Below, piece by piece: positions 15,807 through 25,167 of a stretch of DNA of 33,364 nt. The translations under genes were made by a program, and so were the position numbers. Source of the DNA: Deltaproteobacteria bacterium CG_4_9_14_3_um_filter_63_12 (GTDB lineage: Bacteria; Myxococcota_A; Bradymonadia; UBA4248; UM-FILTER-63-12); the NCBI GenBank assembly GCA_002789955.1, contig PFUG01000425.1, positions 1 through 33,364 of the forward strand, given 5' to 3'. The notes under the pieces were generated by a model. That model was not told the origin of the DNA. It did not search any database and worked only from the letters and a program-made list of their open reading frames with translations. Within the stretch, counting starts at the first letter, position 1. Each line of letters starts with the position of its first letter.

Positions 15807-16442
15807 TCAGCTGCCGCCTTTCGCACGACTGATCAGCAGGTTCTCCAACTTCACCGAATACTGATCAATCTCTTCGACGATCTTCTTCGACATACTTGAC
15901 AACAAAAGGTGGGCAAACAAGGTCGGGATCGCGACGATCAGACCGAAAGCAGTCGTATTCATTGCGAGCGCGATACCGCGCGCCAACATCTCCTGCCGTT
16001 TGTCGGGGGTTGCAGTCTCGAGGGCCTTGAATGCGTCAATCAGACCGATGATGGTCCCGAGCAGTCCCAGAAGGGTAGCGATGTTCGCCAAACCAGCCAG
16101 AGTCGCCGTACGCTTCATCACCAACGGAACCACTTCCAGACTCGCCTCTTCGATCGCGTTCTGAATCTCGATTTCGCCCTTGTTGGCTCGCGTCAAACCA
16201 GCTTTGATCACCCTCGGCAACGCTGCACTCGGGGCTGCGTTGCAAAGCTTGATCGCGCGGTCGATGTTATTCGCCATCACCAGCTTCTGGATCTGCGCCA
16301 TGAAAGCGTGCGCATTAATGTTGTACTTGAAGAAGATAAATACGAACCGTTCGATGACGACACCTAGGGCGAGAATCGAGACGCCTAGAATCAGGTACAT
16401 CCAGATACCGCCAGTGGCGAACGCTTTCTTGATCTCACCCAT
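15807..16442 (-). CDS. ExbB/TolQ/MotA-type proton-channel protein (AglR-like)
   Basis: 211 aa with the family's three-helix layout: TM1 at 13-35 (IWMYLILGVSILALGVVIERF), TM2 at about 113-138 (LAGLANIATLLGLLGTIIGLIDAF) and TM3 at about 153-180 (LAMNTTAFGLIVAIPTLFAHLLL). A cytoplasmic loop lies between TM1 and TM2. The GLLGTIIGLI and NTTAFGLIVAIP segments are the signature MotA_ExbB channel helices. A near-perfect SD (AGGAGGT) precedes the start. With the two ExbD-like genes that follow, it would form the proton-driven inner-membrane motor of an Agl-Glt-like complex. Outer or periplasmic partners are encoded upstream. Confidence 0.9.
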   Translation of the reverse strand: MGEIKKAFATGGIWMYLILGVSILALGVVIERFVFIFFKYNINAHAFMAQIQKLVMANNIDRAIKLCNAAPSAALPRVIKAGLTRANKGEIEIQNAIEEASLEVVPLVMKRTATLAGLANIATLLGLLGTIIGLIDAFKALETATPDKRQEMLARGIALAMNTTAFGLIVAIPTLFAHLLLSSMSKKIVEEIDQYSVKLENLLISRAKGGS

Positions 16443-16756
16443 GTCTCACTGACCTCCTTCCTCGAAATTTTTTGCCATGAGCAGTAGCCAGCTCCCGCTG
16501 CCCACATACGATTTATCGCCTCGCTGCCTTGGAGCAACCGTCGATATTCTTCACTTAGCCCTAGAAACCATAAGGCGCGGCGGTGCCCTTTGGACTTTGA
16601 CCGCACTGCTATAGCACGCCTCTTTAAACCCGCCAACTCTTTTTGAAAGAGCGTTTCGGGAGCAAACCCGCCCCCTTTCAGCAACCACAACGCTCCCCAT
16701 TCGTTGTCCCCCGACCGAACAACGACCACCTCAAACGAACCACAACATTACGAATC
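16443..16756. other. Intergenic region inside the Agl-Glt-like cluster
   Basis: 314 bp without a believable gene; the 112-aa minus ORF lacks coding character. It contains a 6-bp hairpin, CTCTTT-TTG-AAAGAG (16636-16650). A weak minus-strand pair, TTGGCG and TATAGC spaced 18 bp, near 16607-16636 could be an internal promoter for the motor genes. No convincing sigma-54 site was found. Confidence 0.4.
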
Positions 16757-17014
16757 TCAAAACGGGGGATTCTCGACGGTGTCATAGAGCTCAGGGAGGA
16801 ACGTCCGCTTGGGGTCGAGATTCTCGTACCGCAGCCCTTTGAATGCCAGCACTAAGTCGACACTGGGGATGTCCGCCTCGACATCCAACTGTTCGTCGTC
16901 CAGGAAGATGTCAACTGACTTGCGGCCACCACTGTCCTGCGCCATTGCACTCAAAGGAGCCAACACTACCGCACAACAAAAGACCGCGAAGATTCCCCTT
17001 ACTACCCTGCTCAT
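16757..17014 (-). CDS. Small secreted protein of the Agl-Glt-like cluster
   Basis: 85 aa, not recognised as a named family. It has a Sec signal peptide (VFCCAVVLAPLSAMAQ, cleavage near residue 26) and a short acidic mature part (VDIFLDDEQLDVEADIPSVD ... ELYDTVENPPF). Its start codon overlaps the stop of the TPR lipoprotein gene by 4 bp (ATGA), so the two are translationally coupled. Periplasmic location and membership of the same complex are inferred from that coupling. Confidence 0.75.
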   Translation of the reverse strand: MSRVVRGIFAVFCCAVVLAPLSAMAQDSGGRKSVDIFLDDEQLDVEADIPSVDLVLAFKGLRYENLDPKRTFLPELYDTVENPPF

Positions 17015-18387
17015 TTACCATCCTCCTCGAAGGGGTCGTCCCCACCGTCGTCGCTTGGCACAGGTTCGTCGCCAAAGGGGTCATCACCGGTCGTATCCTT
17101 GGGCTCGTCCCCAAATGAATCCGCGTCGTTGGCGCCATCGCCGAACGGGTCGTCCCCCCCACCCTCCTGCTCGATCTTCTTCAACTCGTCCTCAGCTTGC
17201 AGGATCTCGATCGCCTTGTTCGCCTTGGCGATGAACTGGTCTGGCAGCTCTGTCCCTTCTTCGTCGTCCCAGAGGTCACGGGCCTTTTGCAGCGTGGATT
17301 TCGCTTTCTCGAGCCGTGCCATTCCGCTGAAACTCGACAACGAAATGACCTCCGTCGCAAGGTACAAGGCACCGAGCGCAAAATGCGCATCCGCCCAATT
17401 CTGGTCGAACGAGATGGCTTTCAAGTAGGCAGCCTCGGCCTCGTCACCTCGCCCCTGGGCTTTCAACGCATTCCCGAGATTGAGGTGGGCGTCCTTGTAG
17501 TTCGGCGAATACTTGATCGCCGTTAGGAACGCCGACTCAGCGTCCTCAAAGTTGCGTGTGTTGTAGATCATCAACCCAAGCGCATTCTGGGCTTCTGGGT
17601 AGTCTCCACGAAGGTCCACAGCGTTGCGGAAGTACTCTTGGGCACGAATCTGGTTGTCGAGATGGAGATATACCTGCCCCTGCAGAAATTGGATCTCGGG
17701 GTCCGATGGGTCCATCTCGACGGCTTGGCCAATGATGTATTCCGCCAAACGGTACTTCTTAGCCTTGAAATTGGCGGCGGCAAGATAGTAGCGGGCACGC
17801 ACATTCGCCTCGTCGCGCTTCAACACCACGCGAGCCTGGTCAATCGTGTCGTCATAACGGCCTGCAGCAACAAGCGACTCGAGTTGCGCGATCTTGTGAA
17901 AGATGTTGTCCGGCCGTCGGTCGACCCAAAGCTTGGCAGTTGCCTCGTAATCCTCGCCCGTTCGGATCTTTGTGCGAATCAAGTTCAGCAAGGCTGGCGA
18001 GAAATCCGGCTCGATATCTAGAGCCTTCTCGTAAAATTGCGCGGCCGTTCGCGCTTCACCGGCCTGGTCGCTGAGTACACCTAAATTATAGGCCGCGAGA
18101 AAGGCCTCGGCGTCATCCGAGAGAACCTTCTGCAGTTGCGAGGTGGCCTCGCTGACCTTCCCCTCGTCGGCCAAAGCCAACGCCGCGTCGATGCGCTCGT
18201 TGCTCTCGTCGCTCGCCTTCGCAGTATAGACGACCTTGATAGGCTCCTTCTTGATCTCGACCGGACCTTCGGCTTTCTTCTCGACCGCTTTGTTCGGCTC
18301 TTCGATTTGCTTGGGCGTGCTTGAACATCCCGCCGTCGCGATCAGCAGAACAACGCCAGCCATTATGCAGGTCATTTTGTGGCTCAC
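17011..18387 (-). CDS. TPR lipoprotein, GltE/AglT-like, with acidic DDPFGD-repeat tail
   Basis: 458 aa. Lipobox ATAGC puts the lipidated residue at Cys21, predicting an outer-membrane lipoprotein. Residues of about 65-390 hold tandem tetratricopeptide repeats (AAYNLGVLSDQAGEARTAAQFYEKAL, AHLNLGNALKAQGRGDEAEAAYLKAI). These are typical of the AglT/GltE assembly proteins of the gliding/Nfs machinery. The last 45 residues are strongly acidic with repeated (D)DPFGD/E or DPFEED units. The gene overlaps its neighbours by 4 bp on both sides (ATGA), giving a tight coupled cassette. Orthology to GltE rests on length, TPR content and order, not on an alignment. Confidence 0.82.
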   Translation of the reverse strand: MSHKMTCIMAGVVLLIATAGCSSTPKQIEEPNKAVEKKAEGPVEIKKEPIKVVYTAKASDESNERIDAALALADEGKVSEATSQLQKVLSDDAEAFLAAYNLGVLSDQAGEARTAAQFYEKALDIEPDFSPALLNLIRTKIRTGEDYEATAKLWVDRRPDNIFHKIAQLESLVAAGRYDDTIDQARVVLKRDEANVRARYYLAAANFKAKKYRLAEYIIGQAVEMDPSDPEIQFLQGQVYLHLDNQIRAQEYFRNAVDLRGDYPEAQNALGLMIYNTRNFEDAESAFLTAIKYSPNYKDAHLNLGNALKAQGRGDEAEAAYLKAISFDQNWADAHFALGALYLATEVISLSSFSGMARLEKAKSTLQKARDLWDDEEGTELPDQFIAKANKAIEILQAEDELKKIEQEGGGDDPFGDGANDADSFGDEPKDTTGDDPFGDEPVPSDDGGDDPFEEDGK

Positions 18388-21300
18388 TTGTCCTCCATGT
18401 CGACGTCTTTAGGCTCAACGTCCTGCTCACCCTCGCTCTTGGTCGCACGGAGCAACCCGGCCGGGGATGTAGTGGTCTGCGTCAGTGCCGTTCGCTCCCC
18501 TTCGAACATCGGGTATTCCTTCGGCGCAATGTCATTCAGACCGTTGAGGGACTTGCGGGTCCACTCGTTTACGATGCTGTTGTCGCGGCCGAACTGTACC
18601 ACGGCCTCGTAGTTCTCCCTGGCCTTGTCTTTGAGCTCAAAGGCTCCTTCGAGAAGGCTCTCGAGAAATCCGTCGCAAGTGTCCGCATCGAACGACGGCG
18701 GGCACTCGGCCTGCTCCATCGAGCTCGCGAAATTGTGGAACATGCCGCCGATGCTGTACAGAGCGGCCATTGTCCACTCGGCGTTCTTATAAGTCAGCAC
18801 TTGATTGAACTTCTGTGCCACGACTGCGGAGCCTTCCTTCTTGCTCGCGACATTCTGCTTGAACTGCTTCAAGGTGCCATTGAGCTTGATCTTGCTCCAG
18901 CTCTTGAACTCCATGTCGGCCAGAAGGTACTGCGCCTTGGCGGCGAGGTAGTTGGCCTTCGTCCCCCCGACCGACGGGCTATCTTGATAAACCGTCACAA
19001 CCTTCTCGTAGAATGGTTTCGCCTTCTTCAGGTCGTTCTTCTTGTTGAAGTAGTCCCCTTGCTTCACGTAGCTCGTCAACGTGAATACCCGGAACTCGGG
19101 ATCTCCAGCGTACTTCTTCCGGAACTTCTCGAAGGTCTTGTCCATCTTCGAGTAGTTGCCCATTTCTTCGTACATCAGGCACGCCTCGAAAAGGAGCTCT
19201 GGTGCGTCCGTCTGCTCATTGTGTTCGTCGTGGTAACGCTCCATCAGTTGCGCAGCGCGTTCGAAGCTCTCGGTGTACTTCAGGATGATCGCGGCCTTGC
19301 GCAGCGCGGTGACGCGCTCTGGGTGATCAAGGAACGTCTGCCGCTTGCTGTCATGCAGCTCCAAGTAACTGTCGACCGCGGTCTCGAAATCGAAGAACCG
19401 TTCGCCGTTCACGCCGACTCGGTACAAGGCGTCCGCCGCCTCTGGCTTGTCGTTGTATTCCGTATACACGCGCTTATAGAGCCGCATCGCCGACTCGTAG
19501 CGCTGGATGCGCTCATATGCGACACCGGCGTTGTACAGGGCTAGGTGGATGTCATCGAAAGTTGGGTTCTCGTCAGCGATCCTTTCGTATTCGTAGGCCG
19601 CCTCTGCGTATTGCTCGGCATCAAAGAGCTGGCGCGCCTTTTCGAAGAGGGCGCTGTACTTGATGTCCTGCAGTTTCGTGTCGAGGTCGCTGGTTCCCTC
19701 ACCGGTGCCCAACTTCTTCTCGCGGAGCGAATCACTGATCTCCGCGACCTTATCGAGGTCACCCTCCTCTTGATACGTGTTGATCACGAACCCGGCAGAC
19801 ACCACAGCAAAGTCCGTCTCTGGATGCTGGTCGATGATGCGTCCAAAACGTGTCCGAGCCTGCTCGTAGTCGCCGTAGTGGTAGTACGTCAGCGCGTTGA
19901 GGTACTCGTAGTCATCTTCGAGCGGCTCCTCCGTCTCGGGTCGACGCGAGTCGAGGTGGTACTCTGCGTACTTGTCGCGAGCGTCCAACACTCTCTGGGT
20001 CTCCTGCGGAATCGGACGCATTACCGCCTTCTGTCCGTCGCGAGCCGCGAGCTCGGCTTCGATTGCCGCTTGATCTCCCTTGCCTTCCGAAGCCAACTCC
20101 GAGAGCAGGTACGTCGGGACGATGCTCGCTTGAACGGCACCGCGACCATATAGGGTCTTGATGTCCTCGGGGGGCAGTCCGAGTGGATCGACCTGGCCTT
20201 GCTCAACCCCTTGGTAGAGCAAGATGCTCCGCGCATCGATCGAACCCATCGCCGCGTCTCTTCGGAAACGGCCGTCGGACAGGTCTCGAATGTCATCGAA
20301 CACCACCGCCGACTTCTCGTATTGTTCAGAGTTGTAGAGCGCGTCGGCGAGAATGTAGCGATACAGATAGACGTCTTGGTCGTTGGGATACTTTTCGAGG
20401 AACCCTTGTGTCAGCTCGGCGGTACGCGTGTAGACCTCGATGGCCTTGGCTCTCGTCGTATCATGCTGGGCTTGCAACTCGGCTTGTGTCGCAGGGCTCC
20501 TCGCGGAGTCAGCCTTGGCCAAAGCCTCCTCTGCAGCGACATCGAGCTCACCAGCTTGCGTGTAGTACGTGCTGATGGAGTACATCATCGCCTTGCGTGC
20601 GATTGAATCCGCGTAGGCGATGGCCTCAAGGTTGCCATTCTGCTCCTGGCACTTGTACCACTCCGAGGTCTTCCCATAAATCGCGTCGAGATTCGACTGC
20701 ACCAACACCGCTTTCTCTCTCTGCTCCGAGAGGTTGAGTGCAGTGATGTAGGACTGGTGGATCTTGGGATTCTCGGGATTGCATACGTCTCTCTGCAGGA
20801 GAGCCTCATAGGCCTCTGCGGCGAAATCGTACCGGGCCTGCTCGGCGAGGGTGTCGGCGTAGACTCGCAGCACCTCCAACTCAAAGTCCTGTCCACTATT
20901 CAGGTACTTGTTGAACCGCGACATGCCAAAGTCCGGGTCACGGTCGATGGTGTCCTGCAGGTTCCAGTCCTCTTCGGCCAGGGCGGCGGCCATGAACTCG
21001 ATGGCCTCTTGGCGCAACGACGAACCCTTGGGAACCTGGTCGGCGTACTCCACGAGTTCGATGAAGCGGTGGATCATGCTGTCGTAGTCTTCGTTGTAGT
21101 ATTCTGTCCAAGCCAGCCGGTAGAGCGCGCGGTCATAGATCGCGTAGTCGGGTCCGTAAGCCACAGCCCGTGCGTAATACGATTTGGCGACATCCCACGT
21201 CACCTCGGACCCGACCCCCTGGATGGCATCCTGGGAACGGCTGAAGTGGTACTCCCCGATACGCGTCAACGCCTCTGGCGTCTTCGAGCTGTCTGGGAAC

Positions 21301-22058
21301 TTCTCTACCAACGCCATGAACGTGTCGTTGGCGGCGTCCTCTTGGTCCATTTGGAGCTGGCAGAAGCCAAGTAGGTAGTAGGCGCCGTCCGCCTGCGGGA
21401 AGTTCGGGAAGCGGCGGATGAGCTCGCCGGAGTAGCCAATCGACTTGCTAAAGTCAGGATAGTCCTGAGTCAGCGTCGATGGATCCGCCGAGAGATACTC
21501 TTCATCCGCCTTCTCGTAGTGAAGGACCGCGAGCCTGTAGAGCACCCCGGGGGCATAGGTCTCGTTCCGACCGTGTTTTTCGAGGAAGCGCTCGAGGCGA
21601 GCGATGGAGTCGGTGCGTTGGATCCGCTCGTCGTCTCTCAGCTTGGTGAGCTCACCCGCATAAACCTTATCGATGCTCTTGAGCTTGGCGTCGTACTCGG
21701 AGAGCACTGCGGTGCGCAGCTCGTTGCGGTACTCCGAGACCTCGTCAATGTACCGGAGGGTGGCGTTTTGGTACGCGGCCAGCTCAGCGATGGTGTTCTC
21801 ATCGGCATTCGGTGGTGTTGGGATCGGGTCGGAGAAGACACCGGTCTTCGGTTGCGCCTCGGCATCTGGAGCAGTGGGCGCGGCGGCAGCCCCATCTGTG
21901 GGTGCTGGACCTTCGTCCGCCGTCTCGGTGTCGGCCTCGGCCAACTCTGGCTCTGCTGCATCCTCGTCCTGAGCCCAAACCAGGGCCGGAACGAAGAGAG
22001 CCAGCCCCGAGAAGGCCAACCAGCAGAGCATTGGGCTCTTCCATGTCCTTCGATTCAT
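18384..22058 (-). CDS. Large secreted TPR protein, GltD/AgmU-like
   Basis: 1224 aa with a signal peptide (LALFVPALVWAQ, cleavage near residue 29) and an Ala/Glu/Pro-rich linker to about 75. TPR-type repeats then run over almost the entire remaining length (for example YRLAVLHYEKADEEYL, LYNAGVAYERIQRYESAMRLYKRVY). Size, periplasmic location and position beside a GltE-like gene match AgmU/GltD, a TPR scaffold in the envelope part of the Agl-Glt machine. Its start overlaps the stop of the upstream TPR/coiled-coil gene by one base. Opposite-strand ORFs of 200-400 aa in this region are shadows. Confidence 0.85.
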   Translation of the reverse strand: MNRRTWKSPMLCWLAFSGLALFVPALVWAQDEDAAEPELAEADTETADEGPAPTDGAAAAPTAPDAEAQPKTGVFSDPIPTPPNADENTIAELAAYQNATLRYIDEVSEYRNELRTAVLSEYDAKLKSIDKVYAGELTKLRDDERIQRTDSIARLERFLEKHGRNETYAPGVLYRLAVLHYEKADEEYLSADPSTLTQDYPDFSKSIGYSGELIRRFPNFPQADGAYYLLGFCQLQMDQEDAANDTFMALVEKFPDSSKTPEALTRIGEYHFSRSQDAIQGVGSEVTWDVAKSYYARAVAYGPDYAIYDRALYRLAWTEYYNEDYDSMIHRFIELVEYADQVPKGSSLRQEAIEFMAAALAEEDWNLQDTIDRDPDFGMSRFNKYLNSGQDFELEVLRVYADTLAEQARYDFAAEAYEALLQRDVCNPENPKIHQSYITALNLSEQREKAVLVQSNLDAIYGKTSEWYKCQEQNGNLEAIAYADSIARKAMMYSISTYYTQAGELDVAAEEALAKADSARSPATQAELQAQHDTTRAKAIEVYTRTAELTQGFLEKYPNDQDVYLYRYILADALYNSEQYEKSAVVFDDIRDLSDGRFRRDAAMGSIDARSILLYQGVEQGQVDPLGLPPEDIKTLYGRGAVQASIVPTYLLSELASEGKGDQAAIEAELAARDGQKAVMRPIPQETQRVLDARDKYAEYHLDSRRPETEEPLEDDYEYLNALTYYHYGDYEQARTRFGRIIDQHPETDFAVVSAGFVINTYQEEGDLDKVAEISDSLREKKLGTGEGTSDLDTKLQDIKYSALFEKARQLFDAEQYAEAAYEYERIADENPTFDDIHLALYNAGVAYERIQRYESAMRLYKRVYTEYNDKPEAADALYRVGVNGERFFDFETAVDSYLELHDSKRQTFLDHPERVTALRKAAIILKYTESFERAAQLMERYHDEHNEQTDAPELLFEACLMYEEMGNYSKMDKTFEKFRKKYAGDPEFRVFTLTSYVKQGDYFNKKNDLKKAKPFYEKVVTVYQDSPSVGGTKANYLAAKAQYLLADMEFKSWSKIKLNGTLKQFKQNVASKKEGSAVVAQKFNQVLTYKNAEWTMAALYSIGGMFHNFASSMEQAECPPSFDADTCDGFLESLLEGAFELKDKARENYEAVVQFGRDNSIVNEWTRKSLNGLNDIAPKEYPMFEGERTALTQTTTSPAGLLRATKSEGEQDVEPKDVDMEDK

Positions 22059-24379
22059 CAGGGTTCCTCGCTCTCTTGCCCGAGCTCTTTGAGCACCTGC
22101 TCGAAGTCCTGCTCGAGGATCTCTCTCTCTTTGTTGCGCTCGGACATCAACCGCTCGATTCTTTGGCTCTTCGCATCCTTCTGCAGCCAGGCAACGTCGA
22201 CGACGCCGACGTCCGCGGCCAAGATGAGGTCGTCGAAGAGGTTCTTGACATGCTGCCAGTGGTGGTAAGCGATCTCACCGGCGACCAACTCGACGTCGCC
22301 GTGCAGCTGGTCATATCGGACATCATATTGCTCGAGGAGGGAGCGCTCGATCGCGATTCGCAGCTTGATCTCGGAGACCTTCGAGTCGACCACGCCGGCC
22401 ACTTGCTTTCGCAGCGTGTCCAGCTCGCCCGACAGGGAGTCGACCTCGGCTCGATACTGGTCCAGCGCCTCGAATTCACCGGAGCGGCCACCGCGCGCAG
22501 TGGCCAACTCGGCCTGCTCAGCCTTGAGCGCGTCGCGATACTCATTGCGGACCCCAGACTCACGGTCGGCCAGGTTGGCGCTCATTCCTCCCAACGAAGA
22601 CTGGATGCGCAAATCGCGCTCCACGGCCAGCAGCTCTTCATGAAGCAGTTTGACGGTCTCTTTAGTGTCATTCAGCTCTTTGCTCAGCTGAACCTCCTCC
22701 TCTTCGGTGAGATCGGACTTTGGCCCGTCGATTAAGAGCCACCGTTCCATGGCTTCAACCTGCAAGCTCGTGGCCTCCAACACGGTGCTGAGTCGGTATG
22801 CCTTGAGGCTACGGTCTTCGAGAGCTGCGCGCATCTCGCGCTCACGTTGAACGTAGGCGTCGCGTGAGTTTGGAAGCTCTTCGTAGGCCTTCTCTTTTTC
22901 CTCGCGGCCGCCCTTTGCAGCGGTGTCGACGTCGAGCATCTCAGCCTCTAGGTCGTTGATGTCCCTCTGCAGCGCCTGCAGTTTCCCGTCGAAGTCCAAC
23001 GCCGCCACCCACGCCCCGCGCAACTCCGCGAAGAGCTCGTAGCGGTTTTCCGATTGGAGTGCGGCCTCCAGCTCGGAGATGAGTGCGCGAGATTCCTCGA
23101 TGTTTTGTGCGCTTTCGCCGAGGGAATGCACCATCTCTGAGGCCTCGACGGTCTGCTTATCCGGCTTGATCCAGCGGCTCGCCGAGCGCGGCAGATACTG
23201 AGCCCGGCCAACCTCATCGCGGGCAACTAGGTCTTGGAAAAAGGCCAGCTCATCGGGCTGCCCTTCAACCAACGCGTTGAGCTCGAGCAACACGGGTTCG
23301 TAGGTGTGCAGAATAGTCTCGTAGGTATCGAGGGCCTTCTCGTATTGTCCGGAGTCCTTGAGCAGATCCCCGGCGAGCCGCTGCCCATCTGGGCGGAAGA
23401 GACTGTCTGGCTTGGCGAGGTCGAGGATCTCGAGGTTTCGCAGCGCAGCCTTGACCTCTCCACGGCGGATGAAGGTCCAGGTGATCTCGTAGAGCGCCTG
23501 ATCGAAGACGTCGCTGTTGCGGTCGATGTTCTGGTAGGTATCGAGCGCCTCGGTCCACTCCTCCCGCTCGTAGTGGATGCGGGCTTTGGCCATGTTGGCC
23601 AAGTCGAGCAGCCCAACGGATTCTGCCTCGGCGAAGGCTGGGCCTTGCTCCAGTACCGTCACAAAGTTTGCCTCGGCCTCATCCAGATGTCCGAGCTTTG
23701 CTTGGACGACTCCGGCAAAATAGACCCCCTTCAGGCCGAGCAGCGAGGTCGGTTTAATGAACGCAAAGACCGCGGCCGCCTCGTCTAAGCGGCCTTCTGA
23801 GTAGAGCCCCTTTCCGCGCGCGTAGAGCAGGCCGGGCTCGGTGTTTGCGTCGGTGCCGATGTGGAGTTCCTGGTAGATCGTGTCCACAGCAGACCAATCT
23901 CCCGAGACGATGCCTGACTCGAGCAAAAGCGCGACCGCGGCCTGCTGGTCTTCCGGCCGCCCCTCCTTGAGCACCTGCAGGATCCGCCGCCTGGCGCTGG
24001 CGTGGTGGCCACTCTCGAAGAGTGCTTGAGCTTCGAGGAACAAGGCCTGTTTGTACCCTGGCTTGTCCTTCCACTGCTCGCGACTAACGATGTCAAGAAA
24101 CAGGACGCTCGCCCTCTCAGGGTCGCCCAACTCCATCAGCTTGAGGCCTTCCGCTAGTCGCAGCTCGAGTTGGAACTCCTCCTCGGCCAGGACCGAGCCG
24201 ACGTAGCGGTCGCTGAGCTCCTTGAGCGAGGCGCGCGCGCTCTCGAGCCGCTCGCCAATCGTGTTGAGCGAATTGCCACCCAGGTCTTCTTGCGACTGCG
24301 CCGTCGAGGCGGCCATCATGCTGAGCACCAGCCAAACGGCTGAGGCGAACCACAGCTTCTTCGAAGGGTCTATGGACAT
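22058..24379 (-). CDS. Secreted TPR plus coiled-coil protein (GltC-like candidate)
   Basis: 773 aa with a signal peptide ending ASTAQSQ near residue 30. Residues of about 35-370 are TPR-like helices (QALFLEAQALFESGHHASARRRIL, GVYFAGVVQAKLGHLDEAEANF). Residues 420-770 are a long Glu/Lys/Leu-rich coiled coil (KELNDTKETVKLLHEELLAVERDL). Such a protein could bridge envelope layers in the periplasm. Position in the operon suggests the third TPR component of an Agl-Glt-like machine, but I cannot assign it firmly to GltC. The start is 11 bp after the upstream gene's stop. Confidence 0.75.
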   Translation of the reverse strand: MSIDPSKKLWFASAVWLVLSMMAASTAQSQEDLGGNSLNTIGERLESARASLKELSDRYVGSVLAEEEFQLELRLAEGLKLMELGDPERASVLFLDIVSREQWKDKPGYKQALFLEAQALFESGHHASARRRILQVLKEGRPEDQQAAVALLLESGIVSGDWSAVDTIYQELHIGTDANTEPGLLYARGKGLYSEGRLDEAAAVFAFIKPTSLLGLKGVYFAGVVQAKLGHLDEAEANFVTVLEQGPAFAEAESVGLLDLANMAKARIHYEREEWTEALDTYQNIDRNSDVFDQALYEITWTFIRRGEVKAALRNLEILDLAKPDSLFRPDGQRLAGDLLKDSGQYEKALDTYETILHTYEPVLLELNALVEGQPDELAFFQDLVARDEVGRAQYLPRSASRWIKPDKQTVEASEMVHSLGESAQNIEESRALISELEAALQSENRYELFAELRGAWVAALDFDGKLQALQRDINDLEAEMLDVDTAAKGGREEKEKAYEELPNSRDAYVQREREMRAALEDRSLKAYRLSTVLEATSLQVEAMERWLLIDGPKSDLTEEEEVQLSKELNDTKETVKLLHEELLAVERDLRIQSSLGGMSANLADRESGVRNEYRDALKAEQAELATARGGRSGEFEALDQYRAEVDSLSGELDTLRKQVAGVVDSKVSEIKLRIAIERSLLEQYDVRYDQLHGDVELVAGEIAYHHWQHVKNLFDDLILAADVGVVDVAWLQKDAKSQRIERLMSERNKEREILEQDFEQVLKELGQESEEP

Positions 24380-24390
24380 GGGTCCTCTTC

Positions 24391-25167
24391 TTACTTGCTC
24401 GTGGCGGCGACCGCCGAATTCGACTGGTCCAGTTCGTGCTCGGTCGTCTCGTATTGAATGCTCGGACGATCTTCGAGGGGCGTGAAGAATCCGCCCTTCT
24501 CGTGGGCCCGCACGATGATCTCGTGGGCCCGGCCTTCCTCAGCATTGAAGACATAGCTCGAACTCAAAGAGTACTCGTACCCATCCATGTAGCGGAAGAT
24601 TCCCCAGTCGTTGCCCTTGTAGACCATCTTGACGACGAGCCCGTGGCTTCCTGGTACGACTTTCTCGTCGATCACGACTTCGGCATCCATCTTGTCCAGC
24701 TTGCCCGAGTAATCCAACCTCTCGAACTTCGGGTCGCCGTCCAGCGCGTAGAGCACTTGGATGAGTTGGTACTCCGCCCCCATCTCGTTGGAGTGGATGA
24801 CCACCACTTTGCTCCCGGCGATCGTGCGGCGCAGCACGGATTCGCGCAAAAGAAGCAGACGACTCTTCGTGGCGAACGTGTCCTCCTTGAGGATGTCGAC
24901 CTGGTTGCCGATCTCTCGCAGTCGCTGATCCGTTGCGTTGCGGTCCTCGAGCTGCGCTCCCCCCTCGAGCGGATCCACGAGAGGCTCCGCGGCCGTATTG
25001 ACCTCATCGGCCGCTGCAGGAACCTCGACGACTGGGACCGTGGGTTCCTCGGCCGGTGTCGCTTCCGTCTGGGCCGAAACTCCAGAGGTCGTCAGCAACA
25101 CTGCGATTGCCGAACAAACGGCGACGATTCCCTCAAAGCCGATCCAACCTGTCCTAGGCATTTGCAT
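24391..25167 (-). CDS. Secreted coiled-coil/beta protein, first gene of the Agl-Glt-like cluster
   Basis: 258 aa, family not recognised. The signal peptide (GIVAVCSAIAVLLTTSGVSAQ) is followed by a Pro/Glu/Ala-rich linker (35-75). A short coiled coil (TDQRLREIGNQVDILKEDTFATKSRLLLLRES) comes next, then a beta-rich C-terminal domain of about 130 residues (SKVVVIHSNEMGAEYQLIQVLY, KDDWGIF-like strands). SD GGAAAGG or AGGCGAG lies just before the ATG at 25167; a second in-frame ATG is at 25161. It heads the nine-gene minus-strand unit, and a sigma-70-like sequence lies 140-170 bp upstream. Confidence 0.78.
   Translation of the reverse strand: MQMPRTGWIGFEGIVAVCSAIAVLLTTSGVSAQTEATPAEEPTVPVVEVPAAADEVNTAAEPLVDPLEGGAQLEDRNATDQRLREIGNQVDILKEDTFATKSRLLLLRESVLRRTIAGSKVVVIHSNEMGAEYQLIQVLYALDGDPKFERLDYSGKLDKMDAEVVIDEKVVPGSHGLVVKMVYKGNDWGIFRYMDGYEYSLSSSYVFNAEEGRAHEIIVRAHEKGGFFTPLEDRPSIQYETTEHELDQSNSAVAATSK

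Noticed and set aside
18321-19544. 407-aa plus-strand ORF (and other long plus ORFs across 18-24 kb)
   Set aside because: They oppose the TPR genes, which show signal peptides and repeated TPR motifs; high GC3 keeps antisense frames open.
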